A DNA stretch of 64,000 bases from Pholis gunnellus (lineage: Eukaryota; Chordata; Actinopteri; Perciformes; Pholidae), in assembly GCA_910591455.2 (NCBI GenBank), contig OU342808.1, positions 2,821,107-2,885,106 of the forward strand. The letters run 5' to 3'. The position numbers and the translations under genes were made by a program. The notes beneath the pieces are model-generated. The model was not told the origin of the DNA and did no database searches. It saw only the letters and a program-made list of their open reading frames with translations. Shown here piece by piece: positions 12,175 through 27,064 of the stretch. Each line of letters begins with the position of its first letter. Within the stretch, counting starts at the first letter, position 1.

Positions 12175-15100
12175 AGAGAGATGAAAAAATACATTATCTT
12201 AAAGCAAATCTACAGTCAGCGGTTCACTCTCTTCATACATGTATATACTGTAGCTTCTTTCCTTCTCTTTGTTATTTACACACTAAAGACCCGGATCAAT
12301 ATTCTTTCAAACTCAAATCGTGTTGATTACTGTCTCCCCCAGCATCTGTCTTCATGTTGTATGGAAGTGGAAATCAATATCCTCTTTTTTTATTATTTAT
12401 AGTATTTTTCAAGTGTATTTTCCATCATTTTGTATTGTTTATTATGGATCATGGAAACATTGCACATGGCTGAATTCCTTTTATGTGTAGACTCACTCGG
12501 CCACAAAACTTGATTCAGATTTCAATTGAATTCAACAATGCAATCAACTCTCCTGGCATGCTGTTAATACGGAGCCAAATGTCACCGAAATATGTTACAA
12601 AAACAGATCAAGTGAGAAATGGGGAGACCATAAAAACAAGGAGTGACGCTTGTTGGTGTGCGTGTGTGTGTGTGTGGGCTGCTGTGTTGAGAGTGTGTGT
12701 TACTGCCATGCCCCGTGTTGTGTATTTACGAGCATCGTCTGAGACCTCTACAACCTGCTCACTTCTTCCTAACCACCACCCCCCCAACACCACCACCTCT
12801 CCCAGTCACATCTGCTCTGCTCTGGGGGATGGGTGTGTTTTTAGATTGAGCCCCCGCTTGCTGCAATATTGTCTGCAAACTGAAGGACACGACAGTCAGT
12901 AATTTTGCAGCCACAGCTGCTAATAGCCCAGACACACATTCGCCTGACACCAAGATGACAGAATTACTCTCCATCTGAATGAAACTATATATCAGTCGCA
13001 GAGGGGTGGGTCCAATCTGGTTGGTCACATCTGGGCTGGATCAGAGGTGGGGGTCTGGGTGTACAGTGATAAAGGATGGGGTTAAGGAAGCAAGAGGTCT
13101 CTGTGACCTCCTGTTCTTCCTCTTCAAGAGGAGTCGGACACTGCTGCAGCCAAAAAATCCCTCTAAAAAAAATCCTGAACGTGAGGAGAAGGTCTTTATT
13201 TCATCTCCCACGTGGGTTCTAAATGTTTTTTTCTGTCCATGTTAGAGCGTGGAACTGGGTTGGATTGATATGTCAGGTTATCATCTATCAAGTGTCATTT
13301 GACCCGTCAGAGCCATATTCTATTTTACAGCCATGAAGTCCAATTCTCAGGGATTGTCACCAGAAATAAAAAGTGTGCATCGTAATCCTGTCAACACTGA
13401 TGACTCTGTCAGCTGGCCAGCAGTGGAGGAAAACAGCCCAGTCGGCAGTAAAAGACGTTAGCGTCGTAGGCTTCTGCAAACCACACGTGTTTACATTTGG
13501 TCTGACCAAGTAACGTAGTGCAACAAGTAAAGCGCAACGTAAATGACGTGGGATATCAAGCATTTGTTGTTTACTTAAAGTAGTTACGTTATTGTTTGAA
13601 CACAAATCATGATCTTTTTTTGTCACCACAATGAACTAGTTTTTGTGCCTTAAACTTAACCAATTGTTTCACAACGTTGCATGTGGCATTGTGCATTTCT
13701 GCAAGAGTTGATGAAACATATTCTTGGTTCAGAAACAGTGATATTCAACATATCTGCGGCTTGCAGAAATGCAACATTTTCTCTTTCTAACTTGGTTAAG
13801 GAAGATCTACCAGAGCAGACTAAACTAAGGAGAGAAGAGTGTTGGTCCTGAGCACTGTTTCTTTTTATTTCACATCCCCCTTCTTACCATTTGCATGTTT
13901 GTATGTTAACAGGTATGCATTAGGTCCTCCAAAACTAAAAACAAATCCCATGAATTATATTATTATTATTCCCAATAACTGAACTCTATATTTGCAGCAT
14001 TTGCAGCATTTCATCACGTCGACATGATAGATCAATCGACATTGTTAGAGGCCTCAATATCAACCCTTGCCGTCACACTGACCAATGAATTAGCAGCATT
14101 TTGTGCATATTTGTACGTTATAACAATTTAGCAGATAGGGCAGCCTCTATAATCTTTTTACTGACATTTCAGATTTTTTGGAAACCTTTTAAACCTTAAG
14201 TTTAGACCCCAGAAACAGTTTTACATGTGTGAAGTTAAAGCTACCACAGCTGGTGGAACCCTTCTTGTGGTAATAATTATAAGACTTCACTACCTATACT
14301 GTACAATACTTGGTGTGTCTTACTCGCTGGCCCTTTAACATGTTGCTCCTCTTACAGACAGTTTCAGTCCACTAGCTTCCACAGATGACAGTTTTCCATT
14401 TTGAGTTACACAGGCAGATGTTGTTATGTTATGTCTGGCATTAGCACACAGATATGTTATATTAGTATCAACCTTTAAAATATATATAAAGTAACAACCC
14501 TGTGTGTAAAAAAGACCAGCAACAACCATTTCAATTCAACAGGTCTGGATTGAGCTTGATGTAAGTAGGAAGACCGTATCAGAGAAGACATCTTTATATA
14601 CTAATCAGCTTGCTGATCAATATCAATTATTTTTATTTTGAGGGATTATCGGCCGAGGCTAAATATGTGCGTTGAGTGGGATTTGCAGAGGTGTGACAGT
14701 TTCTCCTCACTGTGTAGCTGTGTTGTGTCAGTGTTGTGAAATAAGGCTCCGAGTGCTGCAAAGCTGTGTTCGGCCTGAGGGGACCAATGGCAGCAGATAT
14801 AGAAGAAATGTTTGGAGATTTAACTAAATCGATGCATTATACTTCAAAAATACACCATACTCTGGTAGCCTAAGGACAAGCTACAGGCAAACTACCGAGC
14901 ACATATACAGACCCAAAACAAACGTAACCTGTGCTGCCCTCATCAACAAACCTGCAGGGTTGCATGGCAGGAATACAACACAGATACATGCAACAGTGAT
15001 GCACCTCTCTCAGTCTCGAAGAAAGTTTCCCCTCAGCCAATCCCCGGTTTAACTTGACTACCTGCGAATTAATACGTTAATGCGTACTAATGCAGCACCG

Positions 15101-18100
15101 GGAAAGATTTAATGTAACCAAACAAATACAAACTCCATATCTGAAAAGGGGACGATTATCAACATTTCTCTCAGTTCGGTCTTTTAACTGTTTCTCCCAT
15201 TTCAAATAGTGTTTGTATTTTCAAATGTGTGACTTTTTAAATGTAATGTCTCCTGTGTACTGCCTTTAGTAGCTGAACATTTGTGATGCTCATTGTGTGT
15301 GCACTTCCTCAGCAACATCTTCCGTGTTCAACAGGTGAATGGAAGGTCAAATACAAGACACGACAAAGACATCCTCTGGGGAACTGCAGAAATCAGTAGC
15401 TTCCATTCTGCTCACAAATTAGCAACAATGTAGACGAGAGCAGCGAGAGCCGAGCAGTGGAGAGCACACATTTTCCCGTTATCGCCTGCATGGAATGTAA
15501 TTATCCAGCCCAGCTCTTTCTGTGCGAGGCTTTCTTGGCAAAATATGCACAGCTTTGTTCTCACTGTCTGCATCCATAAGAACGGTCTGACTGTCATCAG
15601 AACTACATCTCGTAAAGCACAAGCTTCTGAGGAGGCAAAACTGCCAAATTGCAAAAACAAATGTGAAAAAATGGAAAATGTGGAAATGACCTTATGCACA
15701 ATATGCTGGTTTATATTCTACCTGTGTTTTCATTAAAGGGATTTTCATTACTGCTAAAGATCACTTTATTTTGAAATAAAAGAGGCGATTACTGTTTGAC
15801 TATTTTCTTTCCTTTGAAGCTAAATGTTTATTCCTATTTTCTGGCATCTGAGAATAATGCATTTCCAAAGCTACAATACCATCCCATTTCCCACACAAAC
15901 ATGTAGCCGTTCTGCTTATAAATACGTCAATTTACTAACAATGTCCAGTGAAATCATTCAGGAAGAAAGGATTTTGCTGGTTGTATCAAACATTTGACAG
16001 ATTCTGTTTTGTGTCTAACCAGCTGTCTACTAATGAAACGCATATATGCTCATTTAGGTAGCACATTAGAATCAATTTATAGCTCCGTATAATTATAGTT
16101 ATAAGCACTAAATATACATATATAAAGCATTTTATAATGACTTATAAGGTCAACTACCGTAAGACTTCATAATTGCTGATCTCTCACTGAGTCCCTTTTT
16201 TAGTAAGAAATGTTGTTGCATAGATTTAATGATATTTGTTCACTTATTACATTATAATGCATTATAACAGTGATTATGTTTTATAAAAAAAGATAAGAAT
16301 CATAGATTATACATGATCATCCCCCGAACTATGGGAGTTATAATATTCTATGATCCTTGTCATTATGATACCTGACCTTTATAAAACACGTTATAATGTG
16401 TTATGATTATTGCTATAAATCATTACGAATATTTATGAGTGCTTAACTATAATTATACGGGGCTATAAACAGATTATAATGCATCAGGAGTATGTTTATA
16501 ATGCATTATGGTTAGAGAAAGTGTTACCATAATTTAATAATAGGAAACCTTTTTAATGAACGTCTAGATTCTCTCAAATGTTCTTACTGAATCAACTGCT
16601 TGTAGCAACTACAGCATTATTACAAGTTCCGTTTACCGTTATGTTCAGACACACAGCTCCTAGTTAAGGAAACATTACATTTCTGCTGTAATTTAGTATG
16701 AAAGAAGTCAACAATTACTGTTGAGACGGGATATGTTTACTTAGATTGACATTAAACTCAAATCACCATTCGTCACAAACCTTCACCAACATGCTCTTGT
16801 TGCTGACACTGAAACTGAAACTACGTTTCTCGTACTGACTCGTACGCTGATCTCCGCTGTCTTGGCAGCAGTTATGTTTTCCTCTCACCGTAACTGGAAA
16901 AACAAATGAGTAGTGAGCATCATTTAAGGGAGACGTGGCTAGTCAAGCATTGCTGTAGCAGTGGCATGTTCTCTCAGTGGATTAACCAGAAAAGAAAGAT
17001 GTCTTTTTTTAAATAAATGATAATATTCTCAGTGCTTGTGCAGTGGGTTAAGAAAAGTGCATCCACAGATCATCATTCATTACTGATTACTGGAATCATC
17101 ACTGTGTGTTCAGCTGTTGTTGAAGTCATGTGTACATGTGTGAGAATGAATGTGTTCTGAGGGTGAAGGGACCCACTGAGACTGCATATGACGGCGGTCA
17201 CCACTTTTTGTGCATCAGTGTTGCAACTATACTGCACATGACAAAAGAAAAACACGTTAAACAACATAATGAAGTAGTAACATGCATGAAATAGGAGTTG
17301 TGACTATGTTTTAACGCAGAGTTTTAACGCTTTTGACAGAGAACGTAAAAGCAAATGAAAACTAGCGTCAACGGGCGTATTGGACTTTTGTGTACATAAA
17401 GAATCTGGATATTTTGGTGAGGTTTCAAAGAAATGCACTATTAAAATATATGTTTATGTAACACTTCCATGATAATGAAAGATGAGCAACATTTATGCTT
17501 CTGCACCAGTAATGCAGGGGAGTCATTCAGCCATGTCCACATACAGGCAGAATAAAGATACCTTGTTGTTGTTGGTAGTCTGAGAAGATACAACAAATCT
17601 CCTCAGCACCACAATGTGCTCTTTGTTTTTGAGACAAGGAAGGTACAATAGTAACAACAGAAAAGACTAATCCTCCTGGATGTTCTCACAAACTAAGAAT
17701 TCTATCACCACTTTGAGTCGTTTTCATACTTTGGTTTGGAATTTGGAAACTGAGAGCAGATCAAATGTTGTAAAATCCGTTCCATTCTTTCAACAGATGG
17801 TTATCATACAGGAAAACAAAATGCCAGGATGCACTGATGATTAATGCGTATGTGTTCTATCAGAGTACTTTGCTGTACCAGGTGGTGTTGTGTGAATGAC
17901 CTAAAATCTAAAATATTGTTTGAAGACAGACAATGGCTGCCTTTACTACAAACGTCTGAGCAAATTATTCAGTGAAGGGTTCATGCACTCAAATCCAAAA
18001 AAATAAAAACACACACGTGTTGAATGTAGCCATGAGGAGAGTTTTGTTTGTAATCAGCCTGAGATATCTGAACAACTGGTTTCATGGGAATTACTGTCAG

Positions 18101-21100
18101 GAAGCTCTGACGGTGCTCTGGGGAGGAACAGAGATACTGTTTCTGGAAAGAGATATTGCTGCTGGAAATGTTTAATGTTACAAACAAATTCCATTCACCT
18201 ACATCATCCTGATCTCGTTTGCTTTATTTTACCTTAGTTTTTTTTTTGGGGGGCGGGGGGGGGGGGGGGGGGTAGGCAACAAAAGGACTTGTTTAGGAAG
18301 ATGATCGTTACACACAGGACCTGTTCTGGAGCGAGCAGAAAAACCAAACTGTTGCAGGAATTTGAAACATTGACAAGTGATCCGTGCAGCTCTGTTGATC
18401 AGGTTCTGTTCATTATGGTTTCAAGCGAAAAAGAGGGGCCGTGTGCAAATATCTGCCAAAATGTGGTTCTGAACAGATTCTGAACTTGTTATTTACCTAG
18501 CGCCCAGCAGTAGAAGGCCACATGTGTGGCAGTCCCAGGATAGAAACATGTGATATGAGTGTGAAGTAGGAAAGGAGCAGACCTGCTCCGACTGTACCTG
18601 AGTAAATAAACTCTATTTGATCCAAATCTCACCAAGGCCAGAATCAACCTTGTGTTGCTTGGTAAACTAATCGGTTGAATCAGTTTGAACACGGCTTGTC
18701 GACAGATGTTTGTTTGTCAGCACATTATGTGATGACTCACACAGGAGGGTTTTCTTCATCGTTGTGTAACCACGAATTCTGATTTGTCAGAATCCCCTAT
18801 TTTCACTCGGAGTGGTGGGCGGATCCAGCCTTACTGTTCACTACAACAACAGTATCGATTTCTCCATCATGGGACTGTTACTAAATCATCTCTTCTGTCC
18901 AATACTACTGTGTCTGTGGCACAATCACAGTGCTGGAGATGATAGAGTAGGACACTGATGTATGTCCAATCATTATCCCCAGATGTGTCTGTGTGTGGAG
19001 CAGCATTGAGGAAACACCAGCCAGGAAGAATCGCCTTACAAGGCTGAAAGTAATCCAGTACTCACTCCTCATTCAAGATAATCAATTAGTGGTATCTGTA
19101 GCAGTTGCCATGAATAGAAATAAGGAAAGTTTTATACCTTAATTTCCATTAAAACAGTGTGTGTGTTTATGTGTTCATTAATATTCATGAAGCTTTATTT
19201 ATCTTTTCCTTCTCTTCCTGTAAAGTACAAAAATAAATTAAATCTGGACTGTTTTGGTTCAAATCATGTATAATTATCTCATGGAGGATCATTCCATTGG
19301 TCGAGTGTGCGCCCATGAGTCAGTCCGTGAGTGAGTGAGTGAATGTGCAGCTCGCTAGTTTCAAGTCTTCTACAGCATGATGTTCATTTAGTAGATGATG
19401 GTCCATTTAGAGTCAAAGCAGAGGATGCTTTAGGGCGGGGCTACACAGTGATTGACAGGTCGTAACCCCAGCGTTCCGCTCTGGGAGTGGTCTGTATATT
19501 CATCTTCCTGCTTTAACCCTTTCAGTGTGTTTTCACTTCACAAGAAATAAATGTAACAATTTGATCGCCGGAGAATGTATTATTTAGCTTTTGGTTGTAC
19601 TTAGCTCCGCCCTCTTGTAGCCCTTTTGGTCTAAAAAAAACAAGACGGAGACGCCCAAAAGGCCAAACTAATGCTTCAATCTAATGGGTGAAGTCACAGT
19701 GACTACGTCCACTTCTTATCTACAGTCTATGATTTTGGCAAATATCAAATCTGATTCTATATTTACATTAATTACCTCAAGCAGGTCTCTTGTCTCTGCA
19801 AGTTATTTTTCACAAATCAGCATTTACCAATTGTCCCTAAATAAGCTAAGTGGATTTTGAATGAATTGTGAGTCAATTTCATCAACTTTAAATGCATTCA
19901 TTTACTTGTTCATACTGAAAAGGCATGGAAGACTGTGAATGTACAGGCTGTTCTCATACAGCGTTCTATACCTACAAAGATGAATGCACTTAATTCTTAG
20001 ATATCCCGTGGATAATAAAAAAGCTCTTTGTTGTTCATGGGAACTGTTCGTTCCCCGTGTGACACCAAAAGTCAACGTTGATTTCTTTGTCACGTAACTG
20101 GCGGACTTCAGTTATGGCACTTCTGTAGTTATTTAAACCCAAACCACAATAATTTCCTCAACCTAACTAAACAGTTTTGTGGCCTCAACCTGACTAAGAA
20201 GTTTCTTGTTAAGACTGAAGTTTATTTTGAAAAGACCGTATGCATGTATTGAGCAGAAATTGACAAGTGTTGCTGGACTTTTGTAGGAAAATGCACAAAA
20301 AATGAGGAGTAACGTTTTGTAAAATATTATACACTGTATGAGATTGAGTGGCTTAAACTAGTTACCTGGTCTTAAAAAAAAAGTCTTATTCCTTTTTAGC
20401 AAAGTAAATGTCATGTACCCATGTTTTTCTTATGTTGGCGCTATTAATATGTTGTGTTGTTAGAGAAAAAGAAACAAATAGTAAATAAAAGACAGGAATA
20501 AAGGAAGAACAACATGACGAGTCCCTTTTGCAACATCCAAAATGGCAAACAGAACATCAGTTATAGCTGTCCTTTAAAACCTGTTAACACCCCGACGGCT
20601 CTACATCTGTGTCACGTACACAACTGCTATGTATAGGTAGGTACTGATGCGACATATCTTTGGAAAGCTAAGATTCTTGTGATTCAATTTGAAGACAGTC
20701 ACAACAGCAGGTACGATCATCGCCTCTGTCAGACCACCAACCAACAAACAAGCAGTTACAACATCGAGGCAACTCACCGATGAAGCTTCATAAAAATCCT
20801 CCCCTCGATAATATTCCAACAAAAACGGTCTTGTTACATTGCCAAAGGTCCAGACGATCTAATCCAGTAAAATATTTAGTCCAAAACACATTATTACGTC
20901 AATAAATAACCACGGCCTAACTTAAGCCTAACTTAAGTTCTGCAACGTAATGTCATCCTGGGAAAAAACTTGTTCTGAACGACACAAAAAAAACACTTTG
21001 TGTCCCTGTACACAAAACCAATATGTGACTATTTTGTGACGATTTCACGAACTGCCTTGAGACTTTTTTCTTTTTTTCCTTTTAATGCTAATTTGTCTTT

Positions 21101-24100
21101 TTGTGTAGATTACTCCTAAATCCCCCAAGAGTTAGCATTAGATAATGCCTAATTCAAACATAACATTTCTGAGAACTTGTAATACAAGAAAAGAATTGTC
21201 TTCATGTAAGTAATCAATTCACCTGTAGTGTCTTCAAAATGTCATTTTAAAATACATCTTTAAAGGTGTTTTTTTCTCAGACTCTGAGCCAGAAATCTCC
21301 TCCAGTTTCATTGCGATCTACTCTGAAGGTTTTTACTGAGGGCTTTGTTATTTTATCATTCATAACTTAATTATGCAACATTTTATGTCTGTTGGCTGCA
21401 TTTTCTGATTTATGGAGTAATACAAAGAAAAATTCCCTTTGTAAAAACCTTTACAGGTTCAAAATTCTTGTTTCATTTTGTTGAAAGAAAATGAAACAAG
21501 AATTTTGAACCTGGTTTTATCCAGTATTCACATTTCTGTTCTGGAAATATATGCATAATAGAAATAATGACTAATTTGCATATTTAAACATATATTATTT
21601 TTAAGTAAATGTAAAAATAATTGTCTTCATTTAAGTGATCAACTATGGGAAGTTTCATGATGATATGTATTAGTTTCTCCTATTTACCTGTAGTGTCTCA
21701 CATGAGTAGTGTTTGGGGATTCATCCAAGTTTCATATGTTTATACAATTTGAGGCATTACATGAGACTACTATTTCTACATTAAAGGCTGACTTGAATGT
21801 TTATTTTGTTCTATGTGGTTGATTGTATTTTATTCTCCACATGTTTGAAGGGAGAAGGTATTCAAAGGGTACAACCAGAGTTCACTGCTGAGGGGACATT
21901 TATTCATCATTCTGATTAGTGCTGTGTATGTAGTGTATGACCAAAAATGTGTGTCACGTTATTTTTTTAAGATTCTGGCGGTTTCATGGTATTTATTTTT
22001 CCCTTGACTGTGTTTTTATAGGTTTATAGTGGCTTATTCTACTGTCAGAAGTACATAGAATATAAAAACATTTTAATGTCATGTATAAAGGCTTTGCTTA
22101 CTATAGGGTGTGCTCGTCTGTTCGTATAATGTTGGGATAGCAGTTTAGCTGAAGTATTGTCGCCCCGGTCAGACGTACCTTGAATCCAGTGTTTTAATCA
22201 TTGCTCTGAGTCTTTCTCGACTGTCTGTAGTGGGACCATGTCCTTGCATCGCTGGATCGTTATTGCGTTTGTAGTGTCGCTCCACCGCTTGCTTTTCTTG
22301 TCATATGCTGCCTCCAGCAAATGCCTCTTCAAGGCTTCACTTTCACTCGCGCTAACGTCACTCACAGCTCCTCTCTTAGGCACAGATTATCGGTCTATCT
22401 CCGGTCTGTCTTTGTTCATCCTGCATCGCTCCTTTCTGTTCTTTAATGTAGCGTTACTGTAGCAACGGAGCCTCTCCCATCTGTTAACAGACTGTTGTGC
22501 GACCGGGCTAGCTAGCTAGCTAGCTGTACCCAGCATGCCGTTCGGAGGTGTAATTTTATAAATGTACAATTATTAGTGTTACAAATTGTTTATGTGTCAC
22601 AAACTGTTGTGTCGTGGTGTTTTGCCCTGTTAAAGAGCGTTAGTTGTGGGTTATTAATTGTTATAACCATGACTAGGGTCCCTCGCAATACAAGACAACT
22701 AGCTCCAACCGTAGCGCTCACAGCGGCGAACAATATATTTAGCTGCCTGTTGAAGAGTGACAGCAGTTGTTTCGGCTATGTATGACGGAGTGTGAAAAAT
22801 TAATATCATACGGGAAATTAAAACCGGTATACCGCCCAGCACTAATTCTGCTATCATTGTTGCTGTGATGGATTATGTTGTAATTTCATAATGTTGTTTA
22901 TGACATACTGTATATTACGCCTCTGTCCATCATGGGAGAGGGATCCCTCCTCTGTTGCTCTAACTGAGGTTTCTTCCTTCATTTCCCTTTAAAATTAAAA
23001 AATAAAAATCTTTAAAAAAATTAAGTTTAAGGACAGAGGATGTCGCATGAAGAGCAGACTGTAAAGCTATTTGGGGCACATTTTTATAAACAAATTCAGT
23101 TTTGATTCGTAAATTGTTAAACAGATGGGCACAGATTTTGATTGTTAGGCCACTTACAGTTTTGATACAGACATCACGAGCAATTTGTACCAGGTCTGTT
23201 CTTGTCTGAGCACACTGGCTCTGCAGGGAGAAAGAATTTGAATGTTTTGCCTCCCGAAGCAGTTGATTTATCAAAACATTTTTCACAACATTTTTATGAC
23301 TGAAATCAGAACCATAGATGTCTCAAGGTGTTCAGGAGAAACAAAAATGAAAAGAAGTGAGAGGAAATAAACAGAACGAAGCAAACGGAAAAGGAGAGAG
23401 GATTATTTTAGGATCAGTGCAGAGCCACAGCTCAGTGTGGCTCTCATCTTTCCATGCAACACGTCATCCATTTGTAACTTGTTTCCCTTTATCTTCTCTG
23501 TAAAGTGCAGCCTAGCGGCAGAGCACCAACCCTTTTTGACGGGTGCCCATGTCTGTGTTGGTACAGACACACGAGAATTGATATTTGGCGGTTTGGCTGC
23601 ATTCTAATTTTCTAATGCCATGAAAATAGGACTGTAGGACATAAAACTGTATTTGTAGGACATAAAACTGTATGGATAGTGTAGTGTATATATAAACCAG
23701 TGTCTTTGGAAGGGAGACAAACCAAAGCTGTGTTGTAATTTGTGATATAGACTGCTCTAAAGAGCAGTTTCACATCTGTAAAATGAGACGTTATCCTCCA
23801 CCACGTGGAGTATGTACATTTGTGAGCATGAGGATATGATACAGGGTTTGGGACTCACCCTGAGCTCCTTGAAGAAGATACAGCTCCGAGCCCACTCCAC
23901 TATGGAGAATAGAGTCTGATCTGCCATGCGACACATGAGGCTGAAGGTGCTGGGCTTGTCCAGCCGGCCCCGGCCACTCTGCTCCTGCTGCAGATGAGCT
24001 ACGATCTTATTCTGCACCACCAGCTCGTCTGGATCGCAGCGCAGCAGCTCCAACACCAGCGGCGGCAGGCTGGGCGGCTGTGGCGAGGCCGAGGGGTACA

Positions 24101-26964
24101 TGTCTGGGTAGGGGTATCCGGTCAGAGACTCAGGAGAGCTGGTGTAGTCGGGACATTCGGCTTTAATCGCCCTGCCAGGGAAGGCTGTGTACTGGTACTG
24201 AGAGGTGAGGGGCACGTGGGACTGCATGGCCATGCCCAGGGATGGCGGTCCATAGAGGTTGGCCTCGTACTCTGTAGGGGTGATGGAGCTCGGGGTGGAG
24301 GGAAGCAGACTTTTGGAGATGGTGGGCAGGCTGTGTAGGGTGCCGGTGAATCCGTAGTCAGTCTGAAGAGGAGAGGCCGGTGGAGGGGCCGCGGTCTCCA
24401 GCTTGAACCCGTTGGATCGTATCAAAGCCTTCTTCTGCTGCTTCAAGGCCCTGTCTCTCTTGTACATGGGGCCAAATTTGTTCCTCCCCCCACGCATGCG
24501 GTCTGCACGCACCGCTGTCACACAAGAGACAAGAGGTGAAAAACAGATTTACAGATGAAACTCCAACTCTAGTGAATGTCCTGCACTGCAAAGATCCCCT
24601 CCGAGAAAACTCCTTGGTAAGCATTGAACTGTAACAGTATAGAGTAAAATCATAACTTGTATTTCACCCGCATCCCCAACTATTCCAGCAGAGTAAATAA
24701 CAGACATGTTGGTCATTTATACTTCCCTATTTAGGGCTGAGAAGAATCCTCAGAGCCTGTGCAGCTCTACTCCTTCTTGTAGTCTAAATAGAGCTTTTGA
24801 TTTAAAACAGGGGAGTCTCTGGTTTTATCAGTAAGTCAAGAATGTGTCCTTTTTCTGCTACGGAAGCAGGTGCTTTCCTGCATTGCTGTCTGGGAATTAA
24901 TCCCATCCCATGTGTGTAGGGAACAACATGAGAGCCACAATATCTCAAAGGTTTTTATCATAGTAATCATGTAATAACAATTTTAATTTACATTTAAAAT
25001 GAATGCACACAATTTGTGCCTTTAGATCATTGTTATTATAGTTGGAATCAAAATACACAATGAGAAATGTGCAACAATGGCCAAAATATAAATATCTACA
25101 ATCTTATTTTTTCTCCCAAATAAATATAGTGATATTATTATTATTGTTGTTGTTGTTGTTAATATTATTATACAGGCTTGAATCAGTGAACTCTACCTTC
25201 TAGCCGCATCCCGACGTTGAGGCACTTTTGGAAGCGACAGAAAGGACATCTCTTCCTCTGGGTTTTGTCTATTTTACACTCCTGGTTTTCCGCACATGTG
25301 TACCTCTTGTTGTTCTGCACTGTCCTCTTGAAGAAGCCCTGGACAACAGAGACACGTTGGAAACGGCAGGTTAGCAGTGTATTTAACATTATAGGATGCA
25401 ATCTTGCGCCCTGGAAATAAAACGTGGCGGGTGAACCGTGACTGTGTTCCAATAGTTGTAGAGAAAAAGAAATACTCGACAATGCAAACGGCGTCTAAAG
25501 GACTTTATATATTAGCTAAATATATATTAGTGAGTAGTCTGTGTGCAATGTAGCGTTTTTCTATTTCTGTATTTCAAAGTACACATTTGAATAATCAAGA
25601 AATATTTTGAATGCCAAAATATTGTAGGAGAGGTTCACTTTAAAGTCTGGTGTGATGATTTATTATATCGAATATCATGACAACATCCGTTTGGATTGGT
25701 TTCGGGTTGGTTTATTTCCATGTGTTACCTTGCAGCTCTCGCAGGTGAGCAGACCGTAGTGGTATCCAGACACTTTGTCTCCGCACACAGGACACAGCTC
25801 TTCCAGGTCATCATCATATGTGTATTCCATAATCTTCAAAGTGACACCTGGTACATACGCACGTGCACATACACACAGACAGACACATGCATCCACCAAA
25901 TGCAACACGGCACACTTAGTGTAGCTACAATGCGAATAAACACGGCGTGCAGAACTGTCTTCCGTTGATTTAAGAGAAAAATCCGAAAATCCTCCAGGCC
26001 TCCAGGAGTGTTACCGGACGCCTGAACACACTGTTCTTCTATCACGCAAACATAATAATGTGCCGTCTGTTGTTTCTTCCAACTTAAATTACATTTCTCA
26101 GTAATTTGCCTTCATTTATATGCAGTTGACCATTTGAAATAGTTCCAGTGCTGTCGAGTTGTTGTTTTTCACATGTAATGCAATTTAATCTGACGTAAAA
26201 ATAAGAAAAATTAGATAATTTTTTAAAATTCGCTTTAACTGTTTATTTCGAAATGCCCTAGACAGGAAAAAAGTAATATATTTATATATGTATTTGATCG
26301 ACATTATAATCATTACAATAATGATAATACATAAACATATATATACATTTCACAAAGAAAGACTGTTTTATATAATAAGGCCTCACATACGTTGTATAGG
26401 CCTATCTAAATAATAAATAATCAAAATTAATGTAACCGTTTTAATACACATTATAACAATATAAATATGTGTGCATACATTGTAATACGGGCTAATAAAG
26501 CCATATATAATTAGTCATCATAGCCTCTAAAAAAATACATCTATTAATAAGGAAGTTATAAGTCTCCACTCGTGTAGTACTGGAATTAATAAAACCAACA
26601 TACTACTGAGAAATGTAGCCAAATATGTTTGTAAGACACCTATTTTCCTTTCCGTGGGTTTGAACCCGCTCCATTTTTCCGTTAGAGTGGATTCATATTA
26701 CGGAGCCAAACTAACTCTCGGTTCGGTCCCGTCGCACGGAGCATTGATCAGATGGGAAATATTATATTAGCCTTTATTACACTGCTGCCGACAACCGCGA
26801 ACAAGAGGCGTCTCGTGCCCCACGAAGCAGTCCAGGGAACACACACGCTACGTGGGCTTTTGTGTGTCGCCGCGTGCCATTAGCACCACGGTCATCAGAA
26901 GACAAACTACATCTTGAATTAATATTACTGTTATTGTTATTAGTAGTAGTAGTAGGAGTAGTAA

Positions 26965-27000
<36 letters not shown>

Positions 27001-27033
27001 CAGTAGTAGTAGTAGTAGTATTAGTAGTAATTA

Positions 27034-27064
<31 letters not shown>

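Noticed and set aside
22507..22524. GCTAGC palindromic run as a protein binding array
   Set aside because: A short CTAG microsatellite inside the hAT remnant; nothing supports a regulatory role.
23994..24338. 114-codon plus-strand frame
   Set aside because: Shadow of nr5a1 exon 4 on the opposite strand.
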